Shown: positions 33,906 through 43,122, counted from the stretch's first letter. The stretch is 64,000 nt of DNA from Amphiplicatus metriothermophilus (GCF_900199215.1 NZ_FZQA01000002.1:199501-263500), one strand, 5' to 3'. Notes: generated from the letters alone by a model not told the origin. Numbers and translations are program-made.

Positions 33906-34364
33906 ATGAGGACTTTTTTTGGCGCGCTGATCGCCGCGGCGCTTGTCTTCTCGCCGCTTTGCCAGGCGGCCGCGGGCGGGGTCTCCAAGGGGCAGATCGC
34001 CGACCTTCTGTCCGATCAGGGCTATTCGGTTCGCGAAGACTTCCAGCCCAACGCGATCGCCGTCTTCGTCGGCGACCATGTCGTCGTGGTGGCGATCGAC
34101 GGGCCTGACGGCGACATTTCCTACATCACCTATCCGCCGGGCGTGTCCATCCGGCAGGTCGGGCATGAATTTCTGAGCAGATTCAACAGCGAAGTGAAAT
34201 TCGGCCGGGCCTATGTCGACCGCGACGGCGACATCGCCATCCAGATGGACCGGAATGCGGCCGGCGGCGTCTCCCTGGCGAATGTCGAGTCCGACTTCGA
34301 CGTCTTTCTCCTGCTGATCTCGAAATTCCTTTCCGATCTCGAATCGCGCGCCGCCTCAGCTTAG
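33906..34364 (+). CDS. Secreted YbjN-domain protein
   Basis: 152 aa from the ATG at 33906, chosen because a GGAGGGG Shine-Dalgarno precedes it and it begins with a signal peptide (FFGALIAAALVFSPLCQAAA). The mature part matches the YbjN sensory-chaperone fold: GQIADLLSDQGYSV, ISYITYPPG, NRFNSEVKFG-like spacing, VDRDGDIAIQMD, and the helical end ESDFDVFLLLISKFLSDLE. Function is unknown; the family is linked to stress and signalling. A CtrA box lies just upstream. Confidence 0.75.
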   Translation: MRTFFGALIAAALVFSPLCQAAAGGVSKGQIADLLSDQGYSVREDFQPNAIAVFVGDHVVVVAIDGPDGDISYITYPPGVSIRQVGHEFLSRFNSEVKFGRAYVDRDGDIAIQMDRNAAGGVSLANVESDFDVFLLLISKFLSDLESRAASA

Positions 34365-34406
34365 GCCGGATCCTTCGCAAAGACGCGACGGGGGAAGAGG
34401 AGAATT

Positions 34407-34420
34407 TTGCGGCGCCGCAA
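34407..34420. repeat. 14-bp palindrome in the leader of the cold-shock gene
   Basis: TTGCGGCGCCGCAA is a perfect palindrome. The surrounding 34365-34581 stretch is more AT-rich than the genome and holds no convincing gene. It probably contains the promoter and a 5' UTR of the cold-shock gene, but no -35/-10 pair stands out. Confidence 0.4.
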
Positions 34421-34581
34421 CCATTTGGAGAAAATGGGAGACGGACTAGCCAAAATCGTGCAATTCTGCTTTTCAGATCGTAGTGTTCGGACCGAGGCGG
34501 AGTATAGTGTTATCACCGACTCAGAGGTGCTTGCGGGGCGTATAACAGCATTCTCAGGGCGCAAGAGGGGTGGCCGCTGGT

Positions 34582-35115
34582 ATGGCTGGATTATCGGACG
34601 AAGCGGGGAGCGGCCCGAGCGGCGGCGAGAAGGAAGAGGTTTTCAGGCTCAAGGGCGTCGTCAAATGGTTTGACCCTTCCAAAGGGTACGGCTTCATCGT
34701 CGCCGCAGGCGGCGAAGGCGACATTCTGATCCACTCGACTTGCCTGCGCGAAGCGGGACACGCCACGGCGCGCGAAGGCGCGACCATCGAATGCGACGTG
34801 GTGCGCCGTCCGAAGGGCCTTCAGGCGCTCAAGCTAATCCATATTGATGAAAGCACTGCGACAGCGCGCCAACCGCCGCCGACCCAAACGCCGGCCGGCG
34901 ATTTCGTGCGCGCCGCCGTCAAATGGTTCAACAGGGGGCGGGGCTTCGGCTTTCTCACGCGCGGCGAAAACACCGACGACATCTTCATCCATATGGAGAC
35001 GCTGCGCCGCTGCGGCATGGGCGAACTGGTTCCCGGCCAGCGGGTGCAGGTTTCCTTCGCCTCCAGCGTCAAGGGGCTTCTGGCGATCGAGGTCCGGCCC
35101 GATCCCGAAAACTGA
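34582..35115 (+). CDS. Double cold-shock-domain protein
   Basis: About 177 aa with two cold-shock domains, the arrangement typical of alphaproteobacterial Csp proteins. CSD1 has GVVKWFDPSKGYGFIVAAGGEGDILIHSTCL. CSD2 has AAVKWFNRGRGFGFLTRGENTDDIFIHMETL. Each carries the RNP1 (GYGFI, GFGFL) and RNP2 (DILIH, DIFIH) single-strand-binding strands. It would bind RNA or DNA and act as an RNA chaperone. The start is ATG 34582 or GTG 34570; GAGGGG (34565-34570) suits the ATG better. Confidence 0.9.
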   Translation: MAGLSDEAGSGPSGGEKEEVFRLKGVVKWFDPSKGYGFIVAAGGEGDILIHSTCLREAGHATAREGATIECDVVRRPKGLQALKLIHIDESTATARQPPPTQTPAGDFVRAAVKWFNRGRGFGFLTRGENTDDIFIHMETLRRCGMGELVPGQRVQVSFASSVKGLLAIEVRPDPEN

Positions 35116-35204
35116 TCCGCCGCCATGGCGCTCCGAAAGGCGTCGCCCCGGTCTTTACATCCGACCCGGTTTCGCCGACATGAACGCCGGTTCCGGCCCT
35201 GGCG

Positions 35205-35281
35205 CGGGGCGTGGCGCAGCCTGGTAGCGCATCTGCTTTGGGAGCAGAGGGTCGCAGGTTCGAATCCTGCCGCCCCGACCA
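35205..35281 (+). tRNA. tRNA-Pro (TGG)
   Basis: 77 bases with encoded CCA. The acceptor CGGGGCG pairs with CGCCCCG. The anticodon stem TCTGC/GCAGA encloses TTTGGGA, giving anticodon TGG. The T-arm is GCAGG-TTCGAAT-CCTGC. Confidence 0.97.
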
Positions 35282-35340
35282 GCCGGCGGGAACGCTGATT
35301 TTGTCGGGCCGTTCGGGCCCTGAACCATGACGGAGCCGAG

Positions 35341-35649
35341 ATGCTTGCGCGCATTTATCGACCGGCGAAGACCGCCATGCAGTCCGGCAAGGCGCAAACC
35401 CGGGAATGGCGCCTGGAGTTCGAGGCGGAGGCCGCGCGCCGGATCGACCCGCTGATGGGCTGGACCAGCGGCGCCGACACCCGCGCCGGACAGGTGCGCC
35501 TTTCCTTTGCGAGCCGGGAGGAAGCGGTCGCCTACGCCGAGCGCCATGCGATTCCTTATGTGATCGAAGAGCCGCATCCGCTGGCGCAGCGGCCCAAGGC
35601 CTATGCGGATAATTTCGCCCATCGCCGCCGCGCGCCCTGGACGCATTAG
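35341..35649 (+). CDS. NDUFS4-like complex I accessory subunit
   Basis: 102-aa homologue of the mitochondrial complex I 18-kDa subunit (NDUFS4), which alphaproteobacteria share. Motifs: ARIYRPAKTAMQSGKAQTREW, DPLMGWTSGADT, LSFASREEAVAYAERHAIPY and a C-terminal KAYADNFAHRRRAPWTH. It probably sits on the peripheral arm of NADH:quinone oxidoreductase and stabilises the N-module. It stands alone between tRNA genes, as is common. Confidence 0.93.
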   Translation: MLARIYRPAKTAMQSGKAQTREWRLEFEAEAARRIDPLMGWTSGADTRAGQVRLSFASREEAVAYAERHAIPYVIEEPHPLAQRPKAYADNFAHRRRAPWTH

Positions 35650-35718
35650 ACCGTCCCGCGCAAAGGCAGGCGGCGGTTTTCGCAAAATCCGGCGCGCCTG
35701 CTAAAAGCGGCGAATCGG

Positions 35719-35795
35719 GGCCCCGTAGCTCAGCTGGATAGAGCACTCGCCTTCTAAGCGAATGGTCGCAGGTTCGAGTCCTGCCGGGGTCGCCA
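35719..35795 (+). tRNA. tRNA-Arg (TCT)
   Basis: 77 bases with encoded CCA. The acceptor GGCCCCG pairs with CGGGGTC (one G-U). The anticodon arm gives loop CTTCTAA and anticodon TCT. The T-arm is GCAGG-TTCGAGT-CCTGC. Confidence 0.95.
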
Positions 35796-35831
35796 GAAAC
35801 CGCCTCGCCATGTTGCGCTGCAAAAATTTTA

Positions 35832-35860
35832 TTGACACGCGCGTATGAGCGTGATGAAGT
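35832..35860 (+). promoter_or_regulatory. Possible promoter of the nitrate assimilation operon
   Basis: A perfect TTGACA (35832-35837) stands in an AT-rich patch. Seventeen bases later is TGAAGT, a poor -10 (three of six). If used, transcription would begin near 35867, at the first candidate NasT hairpin. Confidence 0.35.
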
Positions 35861-35866
35861 TCGTCC

Positions 35867-35970
35867 GCTCAAGGACGAGCCATCCGGTCTCCAGCGTAGG
35901 GCGGCGGACGAACCGAAACCGTAGCGTTCGGCTTCATTGACGCCGGCGGGCGCGCCTCACGGCGAGGCGC
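35867..35970 (+). promoter_or_regulatory. Candidate NasT (ANTAR) antitermination leader
   Basis: The roughly 200-base leader before narK holds a hairpin GCTC-AAGGAC-GAGC (35867-35880). A second, weaker one is TCC-AGCGTA-GGG (35890-35901, one G-U pair). Both have six-base loops with A at position 1 and G at position 4, the pattern recognised by ANTAR-domain antiterminators, and the loops are 16 bases apart. A stable GCGCCTC/GAGGCGC hairpin follows (35952-35970); it has no T-run, so it is only a possible terminator. The alternative stem TCGTCC/GGACGA (35861-35878) competes with the first hairpin. The operon's own NasT would be the binder (inference). Confidence 0.45.
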
Positions 35971-36063
35971 ACATCTCTCGACAATCCTGATCTTGAAACT
36001 CGCCGCGCGCGAGCAGCGCATGCGCGCGCCTGGCGCGCCCGGCGGAGGGAGGTTTCTCGTCGC

Positions 36064-37371
36064 ATGAGCGATCAGGCAGCAAGCCGCGCAGGCTTTCAAA
36101 TGCAAATGCGCCGCGACAGGGCAGGCCGCGCCGAACCGGCCCGCGCGCTCGTCATGTCGACGGCGGCCTTTACGGTCTGTTTCGCCGTCTGGACGATTTT
36201 CTCGATCATTGGCGTACAGATAAAAGACGAGCTGTCCTTGAGCGAGTCGCAGTTCGGCCTGCTGGTCGGGGCGCCGATTCTCACCGGCTCGTTGATCCGC
36301 CTCGCGCTCGGCGTTCTGGCCGACCGCCATGGCGGACGGCTGGTCTATACGCTCGCCATGCTGGCGGCGGCTGCGGCGACGTTTCTGCTCAGCTTCGCCG
36401 AGACCTACGCGCAGATGCTGATCGCCGCATTCGGCGTCGGGATCGCCGGCGGATCCTTCGCAGTCGGGGCGGCCTATGTGTCGCGCTTCTATCCGACCGA
36501 GAAACAGGGCGCCGCGCTGGGGATCTTCGGCGTCGGCAATGTGGGCGCGGCGGCGACGAAGTTCCTCGCGCCTTTCGTCATGGTCGCCCTCGGCTGGGAG
36601 GCGACGGCGCAGATCTGGGCGGCCTGTCTCGCGGTTGCGGGAGTCGTGTTCTACTTCGCGACCGAAGAGGACCCTGTGACGAAGGCGCGCGCGGGCGGAT
36701 TCGCGCCGCGGCGGCCTCTCGCCGGCGAGCTCGCGCCCCTGCGCAACATGCAGGTCTGGCGATTCGCCCTTTATTACTTTTTCGTATTCGGCGGGTTCGT
36801 CGCGCTGGCGCTGTGGCTGCCGCGCTATCTCATCGGCGTCTACGGGTTCGACATCAAGCTCGCCGGGATGATCGGCGCGGTCTATTCGATCCCCGGCTCG
36901 ATCTTCCGCGCCTGGGGCGGGGCGCTTTCGGACCGCGTGGGCGCGCGCAAGGTGATGTACTGGACCTTCGCGGCCTCGGCGGCGGCGACGCTCGTTCTGT
37001 CGATACCGCCTGCAGATTATACCGTATACGGAATGAATGGCGCCGTGACGCTCCATGTCGCCGTCGGGCCTGCGGCGTTCGTCGCGACGGCGTTCGTGCT
37101 CGGTTTCTTCATGAGCCTCGGCAAAGCCGCCGTCTACAAGCACGTGCCGGTCTATTACGCGGATAATGTCGGCGCGGTGGGCGGATTTGTCGGCATGATC
37201 GGCGGGCTCGGCGGTTTCTTTCTGCCGATCGCCTTCGGCTTGCTTCTGGAGACGACCGGGCTGTGGACGAGCGCGTTCATGCTGCTGTTCGTCCTCGCCG
37301 GGACGCTCCTCGCGTGGATGCATCTGGCGATCCGCAGCATGGAGCGGCGGCGCGCCGCGCAGGCGGCGTGA
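36064..37371 (+). CDS. narK: NarK-family nitrate/nitrite MFS transporter
   Basis: 435-aa, 12-helix major facilitator for nitrate uptake (or nitrite export). NarK signature motifs are present: ADRHGGR in the 2-3 loop, and the two glycine-rich helices GVGIAGGSFAVGAAYVSRFYP and GFVGMIGGLGGFFLPIAFG. FGVGNVGAAATKF is the nitrate-porter nitrate signature in the first half. GGAGGGAGG precedes the ATG. It is the first gene of narK-nirB-nirD-nasA-nasT-nasS. Confidence 0.93.
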   Translation: MSDQAASRAGFQMQMRRDRAGRAEPARALVMSTAAFTVCFAVWTIFSIIGVQIKDELSLSESQFGLLVGAPILTGSLIRLALGVLADRHGGRLVYTLAMLAAAAATFLLSFAETYAQMLIAAFGVGIAGGSFAVGAAYVSRFYPTEKQGAALGIFGVGNVGAAATKFLAPFVMVALGWEATAQIWAACLAVAGVVFYFATEEDPVTKARAGGFAPRRPLAGELAPLRNMQVWRFALYYFFVFGGFVALALWLPRYLIGVYGFDIKLAGMIGAVYSIPGSIFRAWGGALSDRVGARKVMYWTFAASAAATLVLSIPPADYTVYGMNGAVTLHVAVGPAAFVATAFVLGFFMSLGKAAVYKHVPVYYADNVGAVGGFVGMIGGLGGFFLPIAFGLLLETTGLWTSAFMLLFVLAGTLLAWMHLAIRSMERRRAAQAA

Positions 37372-37469
37372 GCCGCGCGGCGGGCGCCTAAGAAAACGAC
37401 CGTAGACTGACGGTCAAACCGCATGCGGCCGGGGTCGAACCGGAGAAAGAAGGCTGAACGAGGGAACAG

Positions 37470-39944
37470 ATGAAGCAGAAACTGGTCGTCATCGGCAACG
37501 GCATGGCGCCGGGACGCGCGCTCGATAAGCTTTTCCAGATCGCTCCGGACGCCTACGACGTTACGATCTTCAACGCGGAGCCGCGCGTCAATTACGATCG
37601 CATCATGCTCTCGCCGGTGCTTTCGGGCGAAAAGAGCTTCGAGGAGATCATCATCCACGGCGACGCCTGGTATGAAAAGAACGGCGTCACGCTATGGAAG
37701 GGCCACAAGGTCGTCGCCATCGACCGCGAGGCGAAAACGGCGCGCTCCGAGCGCGGCGTCGTCGCTTCCTACGACAAGCTGATCGTCGCCACCGGCTCGC
37801 TGCCTGTCGTGATCCCCGTGCCGGGCGCCGATCTGGCCGGCGTGCTGACCTATCGCGATCTCGACGACGTCAACGCCATGCTGCTCGCCGCCCAGTCGGG
37901 CGGGCGCGCCGTCGTCATCGGCGGCGGCCTGCTCGGCCTCGAAGCCGCGGCCGGGCTGAAGGAACGCGGCATGGACGTGACGGTTCTTCATCTCATGCCG
38001 ACGCTGATGGAGCGCCAGCTCGACGAAGCCGCCGGCCATCTTCTGCAAAAGGCGATCGAGGCGCGCGGCATCGCTGTGCGCACGAAGGCCAATACAGAGG
38101 CCATACTCGGAACCGATCCGGCGCTGGGCCCGCCGCGCGCGCGCGCGGTCCGGCTCGACGACGGAACCGAAATCGAGGCCGATCTCGTCGTCATGGCCGT
38201 CGGCATACGGCCGAACGTTCAGCTTGCGAAGGAAGCCGGCCTTGCGGTCAATCGCGGCGTCGTCGTCGACGCGGGAATGCGCACGAGCGATCCGGACATT
38301 TTCGCGCTCGGCGAATGCGCCGAGTTCGAGGGCCAGTGCTTCGGCCTTGTCGCGCCGCTCTATGAGATGGCGAACGTCGTCGCCGCCCGCCTGGCGGGCG
38401 ACCCGGCGCCGCGGTTCAAGCCGAGCGCGCTGGCGACGCGCCTCAAGGTCACGGGCGTCGACCTTTTCTCAGCCGGCGATTTCGCCGAAAAGCCCGGAAG
38501 GGACGAAATCGTCCTGCGCGATGCGGCGCAGGGCGTCTACAAGCGGCTCGTCATCGAAAACGACCGCATCGTCGGCGTCGTGCTTTACGGCGACACGGCG
38601 GACGGCGCCTGGTTCTTCCAGCAGCTCAAGGACGGCGCCGACATTTCGGACCGGCGCGAGACGCTTGTCTTCGGCCCGGCTTACGCCGGCGGGCAGGCGC
38701 TGGACCCTATGGCGGCCGTTGCAGCCTTGCCGGATGATACGGAGATCTGCGGCTGCAACGGCGTGTGCAAGGGCGCGATTGAGACGGCGATCGCGCAGTT
38801 CGGTTTGACCAGCGCGGAAGAGGTGCGCGCGCGCACGAAGGCGTCGGCCTCCTGCGGAAGCTGCGCGGGGCTGGTCGAGAAGCTGGTCGCGCTTTCGCTG
38901 GGGGACGCCTACCAGGCGGACGCGCGCAAGCCGATATGTCCGTGCACGACATTCAGCCATGAGGAGGTCCGCCGCGTCATCGTCGGCCAGGCGCTCAAAT
39001 CGATTCAGGCCGTCATGCAGGCGCTGGAATGGAAAACGTCCTGCGGTTGCGCGAAGTGTCGGCCGGCGCTCAACTATTATCTTTTGTGCGCCTGGCCGGA
39101 GGAGTATCGGGACGACGCGCAATCCCGGTTCATCAATGAGCGCGCGCACGCCAACATCCAGAAAGACGGCACGTTCTCCGTCGTGCCGCGGATGTGGGGC
39201 GGCGTAACGTCTCCGGCGGAGCTGCGCGCGATCGCGGACGTCGCCGAAAAGTACCGCATCCCCACGGTCAAGGTCACGGGCGGCCAGCGCATCGATCTGC
39301 TCGGCGTGAAGAAGGAAGATCTGCCGGCGGTCTGGCGCGACCTCAACAAGGCGGGGCTCGTTTCCGGTCACGCCTATGCGAAGGGGCTGCGCACGGTGAA
39401 GACCTGCGTCGGCGCTGACTGGTGCCGCTTCGGCACGCAGGATTCGACGGGGCTCGGCATAAGGCTCGAAAAATTCCTTTGGGGCTCCTGGACGCCGCAC
39501 AAGGTCAAGCTCGCCGTTTCCGGCTGTCCGCGAAACTGCGCCGAGGCGACCTGCAAGGATATCGGCGTCGTCTGCGTCGACAGCGGCTACGAGATACATT
39601 TCGCCGGCGCGGCGGGAATGCATGTGAAGGCGACGGAGCTTCTCTGCCGCGTGCGGACGGAGGACGAGGTCGTCGAATATGTCGCCGCGCTGATGCAGAT
39701 GTATCGCGAGCAGGCGGCCTATCTCGATCGCATCTACAAATGGGCCGAAAAAGTCGGCGTCGAGCATATCCGCTGCACGCTGACGGAGGACGAAGCGGCG
39801 CGTCGCGGCTATTTCGAGCGCTTCGTGCGCTCGCAGAAATCGGCGCAGATCGATCCGTGGGCGCGACGCGCGGCCGGAGAGGAACGGCGTGAATTCGTCC
39901 CGCTGGAACTGCCGCGGATGGAACGCAGCATGGAGATCGCCTGA
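37470..39944 (+). CDS. nirB: Assimilatory nitrite reductase, large subunit
   Basis: 824-aa NAD(P)H-dependent nitrite reductase producing ammonium. It has an N-terminal FAD/NAD pyridine-nucleotide reductase part (VVIGNGMAPGRAL, VVIGGGLLGLEAAAGLKERG). Two BFD-like [2Fe-2S] regions follow (CGCNGVCKGAIE... CGSCAGLV, and CGCAKCRP). The C-terminal sulfite/nitrite-reductase domain carries the siroheme-[4Fe-4S] cysteines in KTCVGADWCRFG and SGCPRNCAEATCKD. The stop overlaps the nirD ATG by one base, so the two are translationally coupled. Confidence 0.96.
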   Translation: MKQKLVVIGNGMAPGRALDKLFQIAPDAYDVTIFNAEPRVNYDRIMLSPVLSGEKSFEEIIIHGDAWYEKNGVTLWKGHKVVAIDREAKTARSERGVVASYDKLIVATGSLPVVIPVPGADLAGVLTYRDLDDVNAMLLAAQSGGRAVVIGGGLLGLEAAAGLKERGMDVTVLHLMPTLMERQLDEAAGHLLQKAIEARGIAVRTKANTEAILGTDPALGPPRARAVRLDDGTEIEADLVVMAVGIRPNVQLAKEAGLAVNRGVVVDAGMRTSDPDIFALGECAEFEGQCFGLVAPLYEMANVVAARLAGDPAPRFKPSALATRLKVTGVDLFSAGDFAEKPGRDEIVLRDAAQGVYKRLVIENDRIVGVVLYGDTADGAWFFQQLKDGADISDRRETLVFGPAYAGGQALDPMAAVAALPDDTEICGCNGVCKGAIETAIAQFGLTSAEEVRARTKASASCGSCAGLVEKLVALSLGDAYQADARKPICPCTTFSHEEVRRVIVGQALKSIQAVMQALEWKTSCGCAKCRPALNYYLLCAWPEEYRDDAQSRFINERAHANIQKDGTFSVVPRMWGGVTSPAELRAIADVAEKYRIPTVKVTGGQRIDLLGVKKEDLPAVWRDLNKAGLVSGHAYAKGLRTVKTCVGADWCRFGTQDSTGLGIRLEKFLWGSWTPHKVKLAVSGCPRNCAEATCKDIGVVCVDSGYEIHFAGAAGMHVKATELLCRVRTEDEVVEYVAALMQMYREQAAYLDRIYKWAEKVGVEHIRCTLTEDEAARRGYFERFVRSQKSAQIDPWARRAAGEERREFVPLELPRMERSMEIA

Positions 39945-40288
39945 TGGGATTCAATGTCGAGCAGTGGGCGGACGTGTGCGCCGTCGAGGACATTCCGCTT
40001 CGCGGCGCGCGGGTGGTCAAGACGCCCGCAGGCTGCGTCGCGCTGTTCAGAACCTTCGACGGCGCCGTCTTCGCGCTCGACGACCGCTGCCCGCACAAGG
40101 GCGGCCCGCTGAGCCAGGGCATCGTGCACGCCCGCGCCGTGACATGCCCGCTGCATGGCTGGGTGATCTCGCTCGATACGGGCAGGGCGCAAGCGCCGGA
40201 CAAGGGCGCGGTCAGAACCCGGCGCGCGCAGGTCGTCGACGGACGGGTGCGCCTGCTCGTTGCTGGCGCGGACGCGGCGGCGGAATGA
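39944..40288 (+). CDS. nirD: Assimilatory nitrite reductase, small subunit (Rieske-like)
   Basis: 114-aa Rieske [2Fe-2S] protein. Cluster ligands are in DDRCPHKGGPLS and TCPLHGWVISLDTG. It partners NirB. Start codon shared with the nirB stop (TGATG). Confidence 0.95.
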   Translation: MGFNVEQWADVCAVEDIPLRGARVVKTPAGCVALFRTFDGAVFALDDRCPHKGGPLSQGIVHARAVTCPLHGWVISLDTGRAQAPDKGAVRTRRAQVVDGRVRLLVAGADAAAE

Positions 40289-40310
40289 CCCTGTGGCGGA
40301 CGGCGGCGTC

Positions 40311-42992
40311 ATGATGCGCGTACGGACGACCTGCCCTTATTGCGGCGTCGGCTGCGGCGTCGCGGTCGAAGCGACGGGCGACGGCGTCGCCGTGAAGGGC
40401 GATCCGAACCACCCGGCGAATTTCGGGCGGCTCTGCTCGAAAGGAGCCGCTCTCGCCGAAACGCTCGGCCTTGAGGACAGGCTCCTCCATCCGCAGATCG
40501 AGGGCCGGCGCGCCAGTTGGGCTGCGGCGACCGAAACCATCGCGACGGCCTTCAGTCGAATCATCGAGCGTCACGGTCCCGACGCGGTCGCCTTCTACGT
40601 CTCCGGCCAGATGCTCATCGAAGACTATTACGTCGCCAACAAGCTGATGAAGGGGTTCATCGGATCGGCCAATATCGACACCAATTCGCGCCTGTGCATG
40701 GCCTCGTCGGTCGCCGGCCACAAGCGCGCTTTCGGCGCGGACGTCGCGCCCGGCTGTTATGAGGATCTCGAGCGCGCCGATCTCGTCGTGCTTGTCGGCT
40801 CCAATCTCGCCTGGTGCCATCCGGTTCTGTTCCAGCGCATCGAAGACGCGCGGCGGCGCCGGCCCGACATGCGGCTCGTGGTCGTCGATCCGCGCCGGAC
40901 GGCGACCAGCGAGGCGGCGGACATTCATCTTCCCGTCGCGCCCGGCGGCGATACGGCGCTGTTTCGGGGGCTTCTGCGCGCGCTCGAACGGCATGGCGCG
41001 CGCGACGCGGCTTTCGTCGCGGCGCATACGAGCGGCGTCGAGGCGGCTCTCGAGGCTTCGGCGCCGTTCGACCTCGCTCGCACGGCGCGCGAGACGCGGA
41101 TCGCGCCCGAGCTTCTCGCCCGGTTCTTCGATTTGTTCATTCATACGGAGAAAACCGTCACCGTCTATTCGCAGGGCGTCAATCAGGCGGCGGATGGAAC
41201 GGATCGCGTCAACGCCATTATCAATTGCCATCTCCTCGCCGGCCGCATCGGCAAGCCCGGCTGCAGTCCGTTCTCGGTCACCGGTCAGCCCAATGCGATG
41301 GGCGGGCGCGAGGTCGGAGGGCTCGCCAACCAGCTCGCCTGTCATATGGAGCTTGACGATCCGGCGGCGCGCGCGCGGGTGCGCCGCTTCTGGCGCGCGC
41401 CGCGTATGGCGGACCGGCCCGGCCTCAAGGCGGTCGACCTGTTCGACGCGGTCCATGCAGACAGGGTGAAGGCCGTCTGGATCATCGCCACCAATCCGGT
41501 CGTCAGCATGCCGGACGCCGACCGCGTGCGCGAGGCGCTGAGGCGCTGCGAGCTGGTCGTCGTCTCCGATATCGTCGCGACGACGGATACGGCGGCCTGC
41601 GCCGACATCCTCCTGCCGTCGACGGGATGGGGCGAGAAGAGCGGCATGACGACGAACTCCGAACGGCGCATGTCGCGCCAGCGCGCCTTCCTGCCGCCGC
41701 CCGGAGAAGCGCGCCACGACTGGCGGCAGATATGCGATGTCGCCGCGAAGATGGGCTGGGCCGAGGCGTTCGCCTACGCCGACTCCAGCGAGATCTTCCG
41801 GGAATATGCGCGGCTTTGCGCGCTGGAAAACGACGGCGCGCGCGCGCTTGATCTCGCCGGCCTGACCGCGCTCGATAAAGCCGGCTACGAGGCGTTTGAA
41901 CCGACGCAATGGCCGACGCCGAAAGGAGCGCGTGGCGGAATGGCGCGGCTTTTCGCCGACGGCCGGTTCTTCACGCCGTCGGGACGGGCCAACTTCGTGG
42001 TCCCCGGCGGACGGGCCGTGGCAGCCGTCAAGCCTGATTATCCGTATACGCTGAACACCGGGCGGGCGCGCGATCAGTGGCACACGATGACGCGCACCGG
42101 CCGCTCGCCGACGCTCGCCCGGCATATCGGCGAACCTTTCGTCGAGATGGCGCCGGCGGACGCTGCGCGCGAGGGCCTGCGCGACGCCGAAATCGTGCGC
42201 GTAATCTCGCCGCTCGGCGAAATGCTCGTACGGCTATGCGTAACCGCGCGCCAGCGGCCGGGGGAGCTCTTCGCGCCGATGCACTGGAACGACGCATTCG
42301 CGGCGCGCGCGCGCGTGGGCGCGCTCGTCGCGCCGATCGTCGATCCCGTTTCCGGCCAGCCTGCGCTGAAGGCGTCGCGCGTTCGCATCGAGAACGCAGG
42401 CGCCGTCTGGCACGCTTTCGCCGTCATCAGGACCGAAGACTTCGTCCGCTGGCGCGCGCCCGATACGGCGGGCTACTGGGCGAAAGCAAGAACGCGGGGC
42501 GGATTGCGCGCCGAGCTGGCGGGGTTCGAGGGCGCGCTCGAGTCGATTCATGCGCTCGTCGCCGATGAGTTGTTCGCCGAGGCGATCAGGCCGGCGCACG
42601 CCCGCGCGCAAATCGCCGCTCACGCCAACGCGGGGGCAGGCGTCTATAGCCGCGCGCTCTTCATCGACGACGTCTTCGCCGGCGCGATTTATTTCGCGCG
42701 CGGACCCGTACCGGTCGCGCGGAGCTTCGTGTGCGAACAGCTCGGGCGCGCTCTTACGGCGCGCGCTCGTCAGGCGGCGTTGCTCGGCCGGCCGGGCGCG
42801 GATGCGCCGGATCGCGGGGCGATCGTGTGCTCCTGCATGAATGTCGGCGCGAAGGAGATCGCCGCCGCCGCCCGAGCCGGCTGCGCATCGATCGAGGCGA
42901 TCGGCGCGGCGACCGGCGCCGGAACGAACTGCGGCTCCTGCCGCGCCGAGATCGCCCGCCTCCTGCCGGAGAGGGAGCATGTTCCGGCCTGA
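40311..42992 (+). CDS. nasA: Assimilatory nitrate reductase catalytic subunit
   Basis: 893-aa molybdenum bis-MGD enzyme reducing nitrate to nitrite. The N-terminal [4Fe-4S] motif is CPYCGVGCGV with the fourth Cys in RLCSKG. MoCo-binding motifs include NTNSRLC-type sequence (DTNSRLCMASS), GSNLAWCHPV, TGQPNAMGGREVGG, WIIATNPVVSMPD and LNTGRARDQWHTMTR. A C-terminal BFD-like [2Fe-2S] domain (CSCMNVGAKEI ... NCGSCRAEI) takes electrons, as in NAD(P)H-linked Nas enzymes. No separate nasC-type electron-transfer flavoprotein is seen in the operon. Start ATG 40311 or 40314. Confidence 0.95.
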   Translation: MMRVRTTCPYCGVGCGVAVEATGDGVAVKGDPNHPANFGRLCSKGAALAETLGLEDRLLHPQIEGRRASWAAATETIATAFSRIIERHGPDAVAFYVSGQMLIEDYYVANKLMKGFIGSANIDTNSRLCMASSVAGHKRAFGADVAPGCYEDLERADLVVLVGSNLAWCHPVLFQRIEDARRRRPDMRLVVVDPRRTATSEAADIHLPVAPGGDTALFRGLLRALERHGARDAAFVAAHTSGVEAALEASAPFDLARTARETRIAPELLARFFDLFIHTEKTVTVYSQGVNQAADGTDRVNAIINCHLLAGRIGKPGCSPFSVTGQPNAMGGREVGGLANQLACHMELDDPAARARVRRFWRAPRMADRPGLKAVDLFDAVHADRVKAVWIIATNPVVSMPDADRVREALRRCELVVVSDIVATTDTAACADILLPSTGWGEKSGMTTNSERRMSRQRAFLPPPGEARHDWRQICDVAAKMGWAEAFAYADSSEIFREYARLCALENDGARALDLAGLTALDKAGYEAFEPTQWPTPKGARGGMARLFADGRFFTPSGRANFVVPGGRAVAAVKPDYPYTLNTGRARDQWHTMTRTGRSPTLARHIGEPFVEMAPADAAREGLRDAEIVRVISPLGEMLVRLCVTARQRPGELFAPMHWNDAFAARARVGALVAPIVDPVSGQPALKASRVRIENAGAVWHAFAVIRTEDFVRWRAPDTAGYWAKARTRGGLRAELAGFEGALESIHALVADELFAEAIRPAHARAQIAAHANAGAGVYSRALFIDDVFAGAIYFARGPVPVARSFVCEQLGRALTARARQAALLGRPGADAPDRGAIVCSCMNVGAKEIAAAARAGCASIEAIGAATGAGTNCGSCRAEIARLLPEREHVPA

Positions 42993-43122
42993 ACGCCGCG
43001 GCCGCCGAGGCTTCGCAATCGCAACAACTTCTGTCGCCGACGCCAAGGCAGGCGAAAAGACGGAATTTTTTATATTTTTCAGCGGCTATGGCCACGCCGG
43101 ACGTCCGTTCATGGCTCTTGAT

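Noticed and set aside
34361-34673. Small frames on both strands between the YbjN-like and cold-shock genes
   Set aside because: Composition and sequence do not look protein-like; the stretch is better explained as promoter and 5' UTR.
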